From: Dryocola clanedunensis
GTDB taxonomy: Bacteria > Pseudomonadota > Gammaproteobacteria > Enterobacterales > Enterobacteriaceae
Direction: 5' to 3' (one strand)
NCBI RefSeq assembly: GCF_025215155.1
Contig: NZ_JALHAM010000104.1
Length of the DNA: 64,000 nt
Below, piece after piece: positions 25,694-33,434 of the stretch (its first letter is position 1; each line of letters starts with the position of its first letter). The notes below the pieces were generated by a model, which searched no databases, was not told the origin of the DNA, and saw nothing but the letters and a program-made list of their open reading frames with translations. The position numbers and the translations under genes were made by a program.

Positions 25694-26595
25694 CCGCCTC
25701 GCCGCTTCAGCCAGCCGTTGACGGTTTCCTGCGTTATCTGAAGGTTGAGCGCCAGCTCAGCCCGCTTACCCTGTTAAACTATGGCCGCCAGCTTGAGACC
25801 ATCATCCACCTGCTGGGTGAGATGGGGATGAAAACCTGGCAACAGTGTGATGCCGCAGGCGTGCGATCCCTCGCTGTCCGCAGCCGCAGAGCAGGCCTCG
25901 GTCCTTCCAGCCTCGCGCTGCGCCTCTCCGCACTACGTAGTTTCTTCGACTGGCAGGTTAGCCAGGGAGAGCTTAAAGCCAATCCCGCAAAAGGGATCTC
26001 CGCGCCGAAGTCAGGCCGCCATCTGCCGAAAAATATTGAAGTGGATGATATCGATCGGCTGCTGAATATCGATCTTAACGATCCGCTCGCCGTGCGCGAT
26101 CGCGCCATGCTGGAAGTGATGTATGGTGCGGGCCTGCGTCTTTCCGAACTGGTCAACATGGATTGCGGCCATATCGATCTGGACACCGGCGAAGTCTGGG
26201 TGATGGGGAAAGGCAGCAAGGAGCGTCGCGTACCGGTGGGAAAATCTGCCGTGAACTGGGTTGAGCACTGGCTCGATCTGCGCGAGCTGTTTGGCCCGGA
26301 CGACGACGCGCTGTTTCTCTCGAAGCAGGGGAAACGTATTTCCGCCCGCAACGTCCAGAAACGCTTTAGCGAGTGGGGCATCAAACAGGGGCTGAACAGC
26401 CATGTCCATCCCCACAAGCTGCGTCACTCCTTTGCCACGCATATGCTGGAGTCGAGCGGCGATTTACGCGGTGTGCAGGAACTGTTGGGCCACGCGAACC
26501 TCTCCACCACGCAAATCTATACCCACTTAGATTTTCAACATTTAGCCACGGTGTATGATGCCGCGCATCCACGCGCCAAAAGGGGGAAATCATAA
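25690..26595 (+). CDS. xerC: Tyrosine recombinase XerC
   Basis: Acts with XerD at dif to resolve chromosome dimers. The N-terminal SAM-like core-binding domain (about 1-110) is followed by the catalytic domain with the complete set R150, K174, H242, R245, H268 and nucleophile Y277. At 301 aa it is close to E. coli XerC (298). Its context in the dapF operon, not next to an integron or phage, marks it as the housekeeping recombinase. Confidence 0.98.
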   Translation: MTASPLQPAVDGFLRYLKVERQLSPLTLLNYGRQLETIIHLLGEMGMKTWQQCDAAGVRSLAVRSRRAGLGPSSLALRLSALRSFFDWQVSQGELKANPAKGISAPKSGRHLPKNIEVDDIDRLLNIDLNDPLAVRDRAMLEVMYGAGLRLSELVNMDCGHIDLDTGEVWVMGKGSKERRVPVGKSAVNWVEHWLDLRELFGPDDDALFLSKQGKRISARNVQKRFSEWGIKQGLNSHVHPHKLRHSFATHMLESSGDLRGVQELLGHANLSTTQIYTHLDFQHLATVYDAAHPRAKRGKS

Positions 26596-27311
26596 TGCAT
26601 TTTTACCGCCCACTTGGGCCTGTAGCCGCGCTCACCTTCGATCTGGACGATACCCTGTATGACAACCGTCCGGTGATTGAACGCACTGAGCTTGAATCGT
26701 TAAGCTTTGTGCAGAACTACCATCCGAGCCTGAGCGCGCTAAAAAAGCCTGATTTCATGCGGCTGCGTCAGGCAATTCGCCTCGCTGAGCCGGATATCTA
26801 TCACGACGTGAGCGAATGGCGTCGCCGTGCCGTTGAGCAGGCGATGCTGGATGCGGGTTTGAGCGTTGAAGAAGCTGCGGCGGGCGCGACGGCTGCTATG
26901 GCAAATTTCGCCGAGTGGCGGAGCCGCATTGACGTGCCGGAAGAAACCCACGACACGCTCGCGAAGCTCGCTGAAAAATGGCCGCTGGTGGCGATCACCA
27001 ACGGTAACGCTGAGCCGCATCTGTTCGGGCTGGATAAATACTTTAAGTTCGTTCTGCGCGCTGGCCCGCACGGACGTTCAAAACCGTTTAACGATATGTA
27101 CCATCTGGCGGCGCAGAAGCTCGACGTGCCGCTGACGCATATCCTTCACGTGGGTGACGACCTGACCACGGACGTTGCCGGAGCCATCCGCTGCGGCATG
27201 CAGGCCTGCTGGATAAACCTGCGCGACGGCGACCTGATGCAGATCGACGACAGCCGCCTGTTACCTCATCTCGAAATTTCGCGGTTGGCATCCCTGACTG
27301 CGCTGATATAA
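26595..27311 (+). CDS. yigB: HAD-superfamily phosphatase YigB (FMN/5-amino-6-ribitylaminouracil phosphatase)
   Basis: A 238-aa haloacid-dehalogenase phosphatase. Motif I is FDLDDTLYD with the nucleophile D16 and acid D18, motif II the ITNGN segment, motif III the lysine in GRSKPF, and motif IV GDDLTTDVAGA. E. coli YigB dephosphorylates FMN and the riboflavin precursor 5-amino-6-ribitylamino-uracil phosphate. Its ATG overlaps the last base of the xerC stop. The uvrD promoter begins in its last codons. Confidence 0.93.
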   Translation: MHFYRPLGPVAALTFDLDDTLYDNRPVIERTELESLSFVQNYHPSLSALKKPDFMRLRQAIRLAEPDIYHDVSEWRRRAVEQAMLDAGLSVEEAAAGATAAMANFAEWRSRIDVPEETHDTLAKLAEKWPLVAITNGNAEPHLFGLDKYFKFVLRAGPHGRSKPFNDMYHLAAQKLDVPLTHILHVGDDLTTDVAGAIRCGMQACWINLRDGDLMQIDDSRLLPHLEISRLASLTALI

Positions 27312-27312
27312 T
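27285..27312 (+). promoter_or_regulatory. uvrD promoter
   Basis: TTGGCA (27285-27290), 16-nt spacer, TATAAT (27307-27312). The -35 lies inside the 3' end of yigB. It agrees with the E. coli uvrD promoter. Confidence 0.85.
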
Positions 27313-27322
27313 CATCAGAACT

Positions 27323-27338
27323 CTGTATAAAATTCCAG
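27323..27338 (+). promoter_or_regulatory. LexA box of uvrD
   Basis: CTGTATAAAATTCCAG has the CTG-N10-CAG form of an SOS box and sits at about +4 to +20 of the uvrD transcript, so LexA would block the start of transcription. The right half (TTCCAG) is imperfect, which fits moderate basal expression of UvrD. Confidence 0.85.
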
Positions 27339-27375
27339 GGGTAGCATGCTGCCCCTGCCTCACGCGGCGGTGCCA

Positions 27376-29538
27376 ATGGACGTTTCTTACCTGCTAGACA
27401 GCCTGAATGATAAACAACGTGAAGCCGTCGCGGCCTCGCGCAGCAATATGCTGGTGCTGGCTGGGGCGGGCAGTGGTAAGACACGTGTGCTGGTTCACCG
27501 CATCGCCTGGCTGATAACCGTCGAGCACTGCTCGCCGTACTCCATCATGGCGGTGACCTTTACCAACAAAGCAGCGGCGGAGATGCGCCACCGTATCGGC
27601 CAGCTGATGGGCACCAGCCAGGGCGGCATGTGGGTTGGTACTTTCCACGGTCTGGCCCACCGCCTGTTGCGGGCACACCATATGGACGCCAACCTGCCGC
27701 AGGATTTCCAGATTCTGGACAGCGAAGATCAGCTGCGCCTGCTAAAGCGCCTGGTGAAAGCGCTGAATCTTGATGACAAGCAGTGGCCGGCGCGTCAGGC
27801 AATGTGGTACATCAACGGCAAAAAAGATGAAGGTCTGCGCCCGCACCACATAGAAAGCTACGGCAACCCGGTTGAGCAGACCTGGCAGAAGGTTTATCAG
27901 GCCTATCAGGAAGCCTGTGACCGTGCAGGCCTGGTGGATTTTGCCGAACTGCTGCTGCGCGCTCACGAACTCTGGCTGAACAAACCGCATATCCTCAACC
28001 ATTACCGCGAACGCTTCACCAATATTCTGGTGGATGAGTTCCAGGATACCAATAGCATCCAGTACGCGTGGATCCGCATGCTCGCAGGCGACACCGGCAA
28101 AGTGATGATCGTCGGCGATGACGATCAGTCAATTTACGGCTGGCGCGGCGCGCAGGTGGAAAACATCCAGCGCTTCCTGAAGGATTTCCCCGGTGCCGAA
28201 ACCATTCGTCTGGAGCAGAACTACCGCTCGACGAATAACATTCTGAACGCCGCCAACGCCCTGATTGCCAATAACTCTGGTCGTCTGGGCAAAGAGCTGT
28301 GGACAGACGGCAGCGACGGCGAGCCTATTTCTCTCTATTGCGCCTTCAACGAGCTGGATGAAGCCCGCTTCGTGGTTAACCGCATCAAAACCTGGCAGGA
28401 GAACGGCGGAGCGCTTGAGCAGTGCGCCATTCTTTATCGCAGCAACGCCCAGTCGCGCGTGCTGGAAGAGGCTTTATTGCAGGTCAGCATGCCGTACCGT
28501 ATTTACGGCGGCATGCGCTTCTTCGAACGTCAGGAAATCAAAGATGCGCTGTCGTATCTGCGCCTGATCGCCAACCGTAACGATGACGCCGCCTTTGAGC
28601 GAGTGGTCAACACCCCAACGCGTGGGATTGGCGATCGTACGCTGGACGTGGTGCGCCAGACTTCTCGTGATAAACAGCTTACGCTCTGGCAGTCCTGCCG
28701 CCTGTTATTACAGGAAAAAGCGCTTGCTGGCCGTGCCGCTTCTGCCCTGCAACGCTTTATGGAGCTTATCGACGCGCTGGCTCATGAAACCATCGACATG
28801 CCCCTGCACGTCCAGACCGACCGCGTGATTAAAGACTCCGGCCTGATGATGATGTACGAGCAGGAGAAGGGCGAGAAAGGCCAGACACGCATCGAAAACT
28901 TAGAGGAGCTGGTGACGGCAACGCGCCAGTTCAGCTATCAGGATGAAGACGAAGATCTGATGCCGCTCCAGGCCTTCCTGTCCCACGCCGCTCTGGAAGC
29001 GGGGGAAGGTCAGGCGGACACGTGGCAGGATGCGGTTCAGCTGATGACGCTGCACTCCGCCAAAGGCCTGGAGTTCCCGCAGGTCTTTATCGTCGGCATG
29101 GAAGAGGGCATGTTCCCAAGCCAGATGTCGCTGGATGAAGGCGGGCGTCTGGAAGAGGAGCGCCGCCTGGCCTACGTCGGCGTGACGCGAGCGATGCAGA
29201 AGCTAACGCTGACCTATGCGGAAACACGCCGTTTGTATGGCAAAGAGGTTTATCATCGCCCGTCGCGTTTCGTGGGTGAGCTGCCGGAAAATACGGTGGA
29301 AGAGGTTCGTTTACGCGCCAGTATCAGCCGTCCGGTCAGCCATCAACGTATGGGCACGCCGATATCCGAGAATGATACGGGCTACAAGTTGGGGCAACGC
29401 GTACGCCACACCAAGTTTGGGGAAGGCACCATCGTCAATCTGGAAGGCAGCGGCGAACATAGCCGCGTGCAGGTCGCTTTCCCGGGTCAGGGAATTAAGT
29501 GGCTGGTGGCCGCGTATGCCCGGCTGGAAACGGTGTAA
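27376..29538 (+). CDS. uvrD: DNA helicase II UvrD
   Basis: SF1A 3'-5' helicase for nucleotide excision repair and mismatch repair. The 720-aa product shows Walker A GAGSGKT at 30-36, TFTNKAAAEM, VDEFQDTN (motif II), GDDDQSIYGWRGA (III), QNYRST (IV), TLHSAKGLEF (V) and VGVTRAMQ (VI). The C-terminal Tudor-like tail GYKLGQRVRHTKFGEGTIVN is complete. Start MDVSYLLDSLN at 27376 gives the E. coli length; upstream codons include the LexA-box leader and were not used. Confidence 0.98.
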   Translation: MDVSYLLDSLNDKQREAVAASRSNMLVLAGAGSGKTRVLVHRIAWLITVEHCSPYSIMAVTFTNKAAAEMRHRIGQLMGTSQGGMWVGTFHGLAHRLLRAHHMDANLPQDFQILDSEDQLRLLKRLVKALNLDDKQWPARQAMWYINGKKDEGLRPHHIESYGNPVEQTWQKVYQAYQEACDRAGLVDFAELLLRAHELWLNKPHILNHYRERFTNILVDEFQDTNSIQYAWIRMLAGDTGKVMIVGDDDQSIYGWRGAQVENIQRFLKDFPGAETIRLEQNYRSTNNILNAANALIANNSGRLGKELWTDGSDGEPISLYCAFNELDEARFVVNRIKTWQENGGALEQCAILYRSNAQSRVLEEALLQVSMPYRIYGGMRFFERQEIKDALSYLRLIANRNDDAAFERVVNTPTRGIGDRTLDVVRQTSRDKQLTLWQSCRLLLQEKALAGRAASALQRFMELIDALAHETIDMPLHVQTDRVIKDSGLMMMYEQEKGEKGQTRIENLEELVTATRQFSYQDEDEDLMPLQAFLSHAALEAGEGQADTWQDAVQLMTLHSAKGLEFPQVFIVGMEEGMFPSQMSLDEGGRLEEERRLAYVGVTRAMQKLTLTYAETRRLYGKEVYHRPSRFVGELPENTVEEVRLRASISRPVSHQRMGTPISENDTGYKLGQRVRHTKFGEGTIVNLEGSGEHSRVQVAFPGQGIKWLVAAYARLETV

Positions 29539-29625
29539 CCTACAGAAATATCTGGCAATTTATTGTCATGCCGCTACCCTTTAAATATCGCGGGTATTTA
29601 TTCGCCAGCGGTGTCCCGTTGCGTG

Positions 29626-29654
29626 TTGACGCCATATTTTTGGTGGCGTAACAT
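29626..29654 (+). promoter_or_regulatory. corA promoter
   Basis: TTGACG (29626-29631), 17-nt spacer, TAACAT (29649-29654). Transcription from about 29661 would give a leader of some 245 nt before corA. The 87 nt between the uvrD stop and this promoter show nothing else. Confidence 0.75.
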
Positions 29655-29688
29655 GCGCGCACGAATACGGCTTAAGAGGACACTCGCC

Positions 29689-29771
29689 TTGGACACACCC
29701 AGTAGATACTGGCTCAATTACCTGTTTTGCAGGTACAACTTCTAAGGCTATCCTCGAATGCTGATAGCCTT
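29689..29771 (+). promoter_or_regulatory. corL: corA leader: corL-like short ORF and hairpin
   Basis: A TTG at 29689 with AAGAGGA 8 nt upstream opens an 18-codon ORF, (M)DTPSRYWLNYLFCRYNF, ending in TAA at 29743-29745. A 9-bp inverted repeat AAGGCTATC / GATAGCCTT (29744-29752 with 29763-29771) begins on that stop codon. In Salmonella, translation of a corA leader ORF (corL) controls a Rho-dependent terminator in response to Mg2+. The ORF, the overlap with the hairpin and the position fit that scheme. The identity of the start codon is my inference. 29772-29906 holds the rest of the leader. Confidence 0.65.
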
Positions 29772-29906
29772 AGTGGTTGTCGGCGACTGCTCGTCTTTCT
29801 TACCCGTCGCAATGAGTCAGGCTGTTTAATGGTCTGAAACTCACTAGTTTCTGTCTGTGTGCCAACCGAACTGTCCCTGATATTTTTTTCATTGGGAGTC
29901 CCGGTC

Positions 29907-30857
29907 ATGCTGAGCGCATTTCAACTGGAAAACAATCGCCTGTCCCGCCTTGAAGGGGATGAAACCGACGATCTGACAAACTCTGTCTGGGTCGATCTGG
30001 TGGAACCTGAAGAGAGTGAGCGACAGCGTGTGCAAACGGAACTTGGTCAGAGCCTGGCAACCCGACCAGAGCTGGAAGACATCGAAGCCTCGGCGCGTTT
30101 CTTTGAGGACGAAGACGGGCTGCACATCCACTCATTCTTCTTCTTTGAAGATGCTGACGATCACGCCGGTAACAGCACCGTGGCATTCACCATTCGTGAA
30201 GGCCGCCTGTACACCCTGCGCGAACGTGAGCTGCCTGCGTTTCGCCTGTACCGTATGCGCGCCCGTAGCCAGGCCATGGTGGACGGTAACGCCTACGAAC
30301 TGCTGCTGGATCTGTTCGAAACCAAAATCGAACAGCTGGCGGATGAGATCGAAAACATTTACAGCGATCTGGAAAAGCTCAGCCGTGTAATCATGGAAGG
30401 GCATCAGGGCGATGAGTATGACGCCGCGCTGTCAACGCTCGCAGAGCTGGAAGATATCGGCTGGAAGGTTCGCCTGTGTCTGATGGATACCCAGCGCGCA
30501 CTGAACTTCCTGGTGCGTAAGGCGCGCTTGCCAGGCGGTCAGCTGGAGCAGGCCCGTGAGATCCTGCGAGATATCGAATCCCTGCTGCCGCACAACGAAT
30601 CCCTGTTCCAGAAGGTCAACTTCCTGATGCAGGCGGCGATGGGCTTTATCAACATCGAGCAGAACCGCATCATCAAGATCTTCTCGGTGGTATCGGTCGT
30701 GTTCCTGCCGCCTACGCTTGTGGCATCCAGCTACGGGATGAACTTCGAGTTTATGCCCGAGCTGAAGCTAAGCTTCGGCTATCCGGCGGCGATTATCGTG
30801 ATGATCCTCGCCGGGCTTGCACCTTATCTCTACTTCAAACGTAAGAATTGGCTGTAA
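29907..30857 (+). CDS. corA: Magnesium/cobalt/nickel transporter CorA
   Basis: Pentameric Mg2+ channel of the inner membrane. The 316-aa protein has a long cytosolic N-terminal domain rich in acidic residues (FFEDEDGLHIHSFFFFEDAD), then two C-terminal membrane helices with the signature YGMNFEFMPEL between them and the basic end YFKRKNWL. The ATG at 29907 gives the E. coli length. An in-frame start at 29859 would precede it by 16 codons within the leader and was rejected. Confidence 0.98.
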   Translation: MLSAFQLENNRLSRLEGDETDDLTNSVWVDLVEPEESERQRVQTELGQSLATRPELEDIEASARFFEDEDGLHIHSFFFFEDADDHAGNSTVAFTIREGRLYTLRERELPAFRLYRMRARSQAMVDGNAYELLLDLFETKIEQLADEIENIYSDLEKLSRVIMEGHQGDEYDAALSTLAELEDIGWKVRLCLMDTQRALNFLVRKARLPGGQLEQAREILRDIESLLPHNESLFQKVNFLMQAAMGFINIEQNRIIKIFSVVSVVFLPPTLVASSYGMNFEFMPELKLSFGYPAAIIVMILAGLAPYLYFKRKNWL

Positions 30858-30860
30858 CGT

Positions 30861-30896
30861 TTTTCTCCCCCCGCCCCTTTGGGGTGAGGGAGAAAA
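30861..30896. repeat. GC-rich dispersed hairpin after corA
   Basis: Inverted repeat TTTTCTCCC / GGGAGAAAA enclosing CCCGCCCC-ttt-GGGGTGAG. The same CTCCC...CCTTTGGGG...GAGGG theme recurs at 42748-42800 after metE, so it is likely a small dispersed enterobacterial repeat that also acts as a terminator or mRNA end stabiliser between corA and convergent rarD. Confidence 0.65.
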
Positions 30897-30908
30897 TAGC
30901 GGCTGTCG

Positions 30909-31805
30909 TTAAGCGATCTTACGCAGCCGGCGCTGCGTATACATCGCATCCAGAATAAACAGCGCCAGTGCAGCCCAGATAAAGCCAAAGGTCACCATCT
31001 TGTCCTTACCCACCACTTCTCCGTAGAAGGTGACCGCCAGCAGGAACATCAGCGTCGGGCCAAGATACTGGAAGAACCCCAACGTTGAGAGGCGCAGGCG
31101 CGTTGCGGCGGCGGTAAAGCACAGTAGCGGAATGGTGGTCACTACGCCTGCGGCAATCAGCAGAAGATTCAACGACCACGGGTTCTGCCCCATATGGCTG
31201 GTTGCGCTGTCAGCAATACCAAACAGGTAAATAGCTGCAATCGGCAGCAGCCAGAGCGTCTCGACTAACATCCCGGTTTGCGCATCGACGGCGATTTTCT
31301 TGCGCACCAGCCCGTAGAAAGCGAAGCTGAAGGCCAGGCCGAGCGCTATGACCGGCAGCGAGCCAAACGTCCACAGCTGCACCAGTACGCCGCAGGCGGC
31401 CAGCGCAACGGCCAGCCACTGCATGCGGCGAAAACGTTCACCCAGGAAAATCATCCCGAGCACGACGTTAACCAGCGGATTAATAAAGTATCCCAGGCTG
31501 GCTTCGAGCATATGGTTATTATTCACCGCCCAGATAAACAGCAGCCAGTTCCCGCCAATAAGCACCGCGGAGCCCGCCATCGCCAGCACCTTCTTACGGT
31601 TACGGCAGGCTTTTTTCACCTGTGGCCACTGACGGCTCAGGCTAATCAGTGCAATCATAAAGAAGAATGACCAGATAACCCGGTGGGTCAGGATCTCATC
31701 TGCCGGAACGTAGTTGATCAGTTTGAAATAAGCAGGCGCGATGCCCCACATTAAATACGCTGCGAGGGCAAACAATACGCCCTGGCGGGTCTGTTTCGCA
31801 TCCAT
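30909..31805 (-). CDS. rarD: EamA/RhaT-family permease RarD
   Basis: A 298-aa inner-membrane protein with ten hydrophobic helices in two repeats, beginning MDAKQTRQGVLFALAAYLMW. Members are annotated as chloramphenicol-sensitive protein, but the natural substrate is not established. Characteristic blocks are NNNHMLEASLGYFINPLVNV and ATRLRLSTLGFFQYLGPTLM. The start MDAKQTRQG was preferred to an ATG 10 codons upstream because it matches E. coli. In E. coli other small genes (yigF, yigG) lie between corA and rarD; here there are none. Confidence 0.94.
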   Translation of the reverse strand: MDAKQTRQGVLFALAAYLMWGIAPAYFKLINYVPADEILTHRVIWSFFFMIALISLSRQWPQVKKACRNRKKVLAMAGSAVLIGGNWLLFIWAVNNNHMLEASLGYFINPLVNVVLGMIFLGERFRRMQWLAVALAACGVLVQLWTFGSLPVIALGLAFSFAFYGLVRKKIAVDAQTGMLVETLWLLPIAAIYLFGIADSATSHMGQNPWSLNLLLIAAGVVTTIPLLCFTAAATRLRLSTLGFFQYLGPTLMFLLAVTFYGEVVGKDKMVTFGFIWAALALFILDAMYTQRRLRKIA

Positions 31806-31856
31806 GAATAAAGCTCGTAGAAGAATAGTGCGCAAATAGTAACAGGATTTATCTTC

Positions 31857-32327
31857 TTACCCCACCATATAGGTGGCCGTGGCGCTGGCAATATGCACCT
31901 GCTCTTCGTTATGTAATTCAACGCGTGCAACCGCGACCTTGTTACCTGCTCGCAACAAGCTGCTGCTGGCCGTAAAGCGCTGACCTCGCCCCGGACGCAG
32001 ATAATCGACGCGCAGATCGATAGTCCCCATTTTCGATAATCGCTGGCGCAGCTCCTCTTCGCTGATGGTCTCGTGACGCGTCAGCGTGCTACCGACGCAA
32101 ACCAGACCCGCGGCCACATCCAGCGCGGAAGCAATCACCCCGCCGTGCAAAATGCTCTGCGCCCAGTTACCTACCATCATCGGCTGATTGTTAAATCCGA
32201 GCTGGGCGAAGGCTTTTTCATAGCGCTCAAGCTCAAGACCCAGCGCACGATTAAAAGGCATGTGATAGACAAAAATTTCGCCAACCAGCTGCAGCGCCGC
32301 TTCGGTAGTTAATACATTGCCGGACAT
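31857..32327 (-). CDS. yigI: Acyl-CoA thioesterase YigI (hotdog fold)
   Basis: A 156-aa single-domain PaaI-type hotdog protein. The catalytic region is visible as NWAQSILHGGVIASALDVAAGL, followed by GTIDLRVDYLRPGRG and the C-terminal strand VHIASATATYMVG. E. coli YigI is described as a medium/long-chain acyl-CoA thioesterase. It is probably a separate transcription unit from rarD, 51 nt apart on the same strand, and divergent from pldA. Confidence 0.92.
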   Translation of the reverse strand: MSGNVLTTEAALQLVGEIFVYHMPFNRALGLELERYEKAFAQLGFNNQPMMVGNWAQSILHGGVIASALDVAAGLVCVGSTLTRHETISEEELRQRLSKMGTIDLRVDYLRPGRGQRFTASSSLLRAGNKVAVARVELHNEEQVHIASATATYMVG

Positions 32328-32501
32328 GGATCGTTCCTCGATCGGAAAGTCTGAATAAGTTACTTGAATGTGTATTTTATGCTTCTCATTTGTTGCTTTC
32401 CACTTTCGGATAGAGGGACGAGCGGTATGAATGAGAACTATGTAGAATGTCGACCGGCTAACAATTCGAAACTAAATATTACATTCAGGAGAACGTCGTC
32501 G

Positions 32502-33371
32502 ATGCGCAAGTTTTTGGGGTGCTTAATGGCAGCAAGCTTGCTGCCTCTTACCGCTTATGCACAGGAAGCTACGATTAATGAAGTTCATGACAAACCTGCC
32601 GTTCGCGGCAGCATCATTGCAAACATGCTTCAGGAACATGACAACCCCTTCACTCTTTACCCTTATGAATCCAACTATGTAATTTATACGGTGACTGATG
32701 ACCTGAACAAAGAAGCTATTAGCTCCTACAACTGGTCTGATAACGCCCGTAAAGATGAAGTGAAGTTCCAGCTGAGCCTCGCCTTCCCGCTATGGCGCGG
32801 TATTCTTGGTGAGAACTCGGTGCTTGGCGCATCTTATACTCAGAAATCATGGTGGCAGCTCTCTAACAGCAGTGAATCTTCGCCGTTCCGTGAAACGAAC
32901 TATGAGCCGCAGGTGTTCCTGGGCTTTGCTACGGATGACACGTTTGCCGGCTGGACGCTGCGCGACGTGGAGTTTGGCTACAACCATCAGTCTAACGGCC
33001 GCTCCGACCCGACCTCCCGCAGCTGGAACCGTATGTACGCACGTCTGATGGCGGAACACGGTAACTGGCTGGTGGAAGTGAAGCCGTGGTATGTCATTGG
33101 CTCAACCGACGATAACCCTGATATCACTAAATATATGGGTTATTACCAGCTGAAAGTCGGTTATGAGCTTGGCGACGCGATCCTGAGCATGAAGGGCCAG
33201 TACAACTGGAACACCGGCTACGGCGGTGCGGAGCTTGGCTTCAGCTATCCGGTCGGTAAGCACGTTCGTCTGTACACCCAGCTCTACAGCGGCTACGGCG
33301 AGTCGTTAATTGATTACAACTTTAACCAGACGCGCTTCGGCGTAGGGGTTATGCTTAACGACCTGTTCTAA
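32502..33371 (+). CDS. pldA: Outer membrane phospholipase A (OMPLA)
   Basis: A 12-strand beta-barrel esterase that removes misplaced phospholipids from the outer leaflet as a calcium-dependent dimer. The signal peptide spans about residues 1-20 (cleavage after AYA). The catalytic pair H162 and S164 lies in YNHQSNGRSDP, and the last residue is the aromatic F typical of BAM substrates. The 289-aa length equals E. coli. The ATG at 32502 follows CAGGAGAA; longer in-frame starts lack a signal peptide at the N-terminus and were rejected. Confidence 0.98.
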   Translation: MRKFLGCLMAASLLPLTAYAQEATINEVHDKPAVRGSIIANMLQEHDNPFTLYPYESNYVIYTVTDDLNKEAISSYNWSDNARKDEVKFQLSLAFPLWRGILGENSVLGASYTQKSWWQLSNSSESSPFRETNYEPQVFLGFATDDTFAGWTLRDVEFGYNHQSNGRSDPTSRSWNRMYARLMAEHGNWLVEVKPWYVIGSTDDNPDITKYMGYYQLKVGYELGDAILSMKGQYNWNTGYGGAELGFSYPVGKHVRLYTQLYSGYGESLIDYNFNQTRFGVGVMLNDLF

Positions 33372-33390
33372 AAAGTTGCAGTTTTTCATT

Positions 33391-33420
33391 CAGGCGCTGA
33401 AAATGGCGCCTGTTTTATTT
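33391..33420 (+). terminator. Intrinsic terminator of pldA
   Basis: Stem CAGGCGC / GCGCCTG (33391-33397 with 33406-33412) followed by TTTTATTT, 20 nt after the pldA stop and just before the recQ ribosome-binding site (GGTGGAGAGAG). Confidence 0.88.
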
Positions 33421-33434
33421 GTGGTGGAGAGAGC

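Noticed and set aside
25690..26595. Tyrosine recombinase as sign of an integron or integrative element
   Set aside because: Sequence, length and dapF-yigA-xerC-yigB context identify the housekeeping XerC; no attachment-site duplications seen near the tRNA genes.
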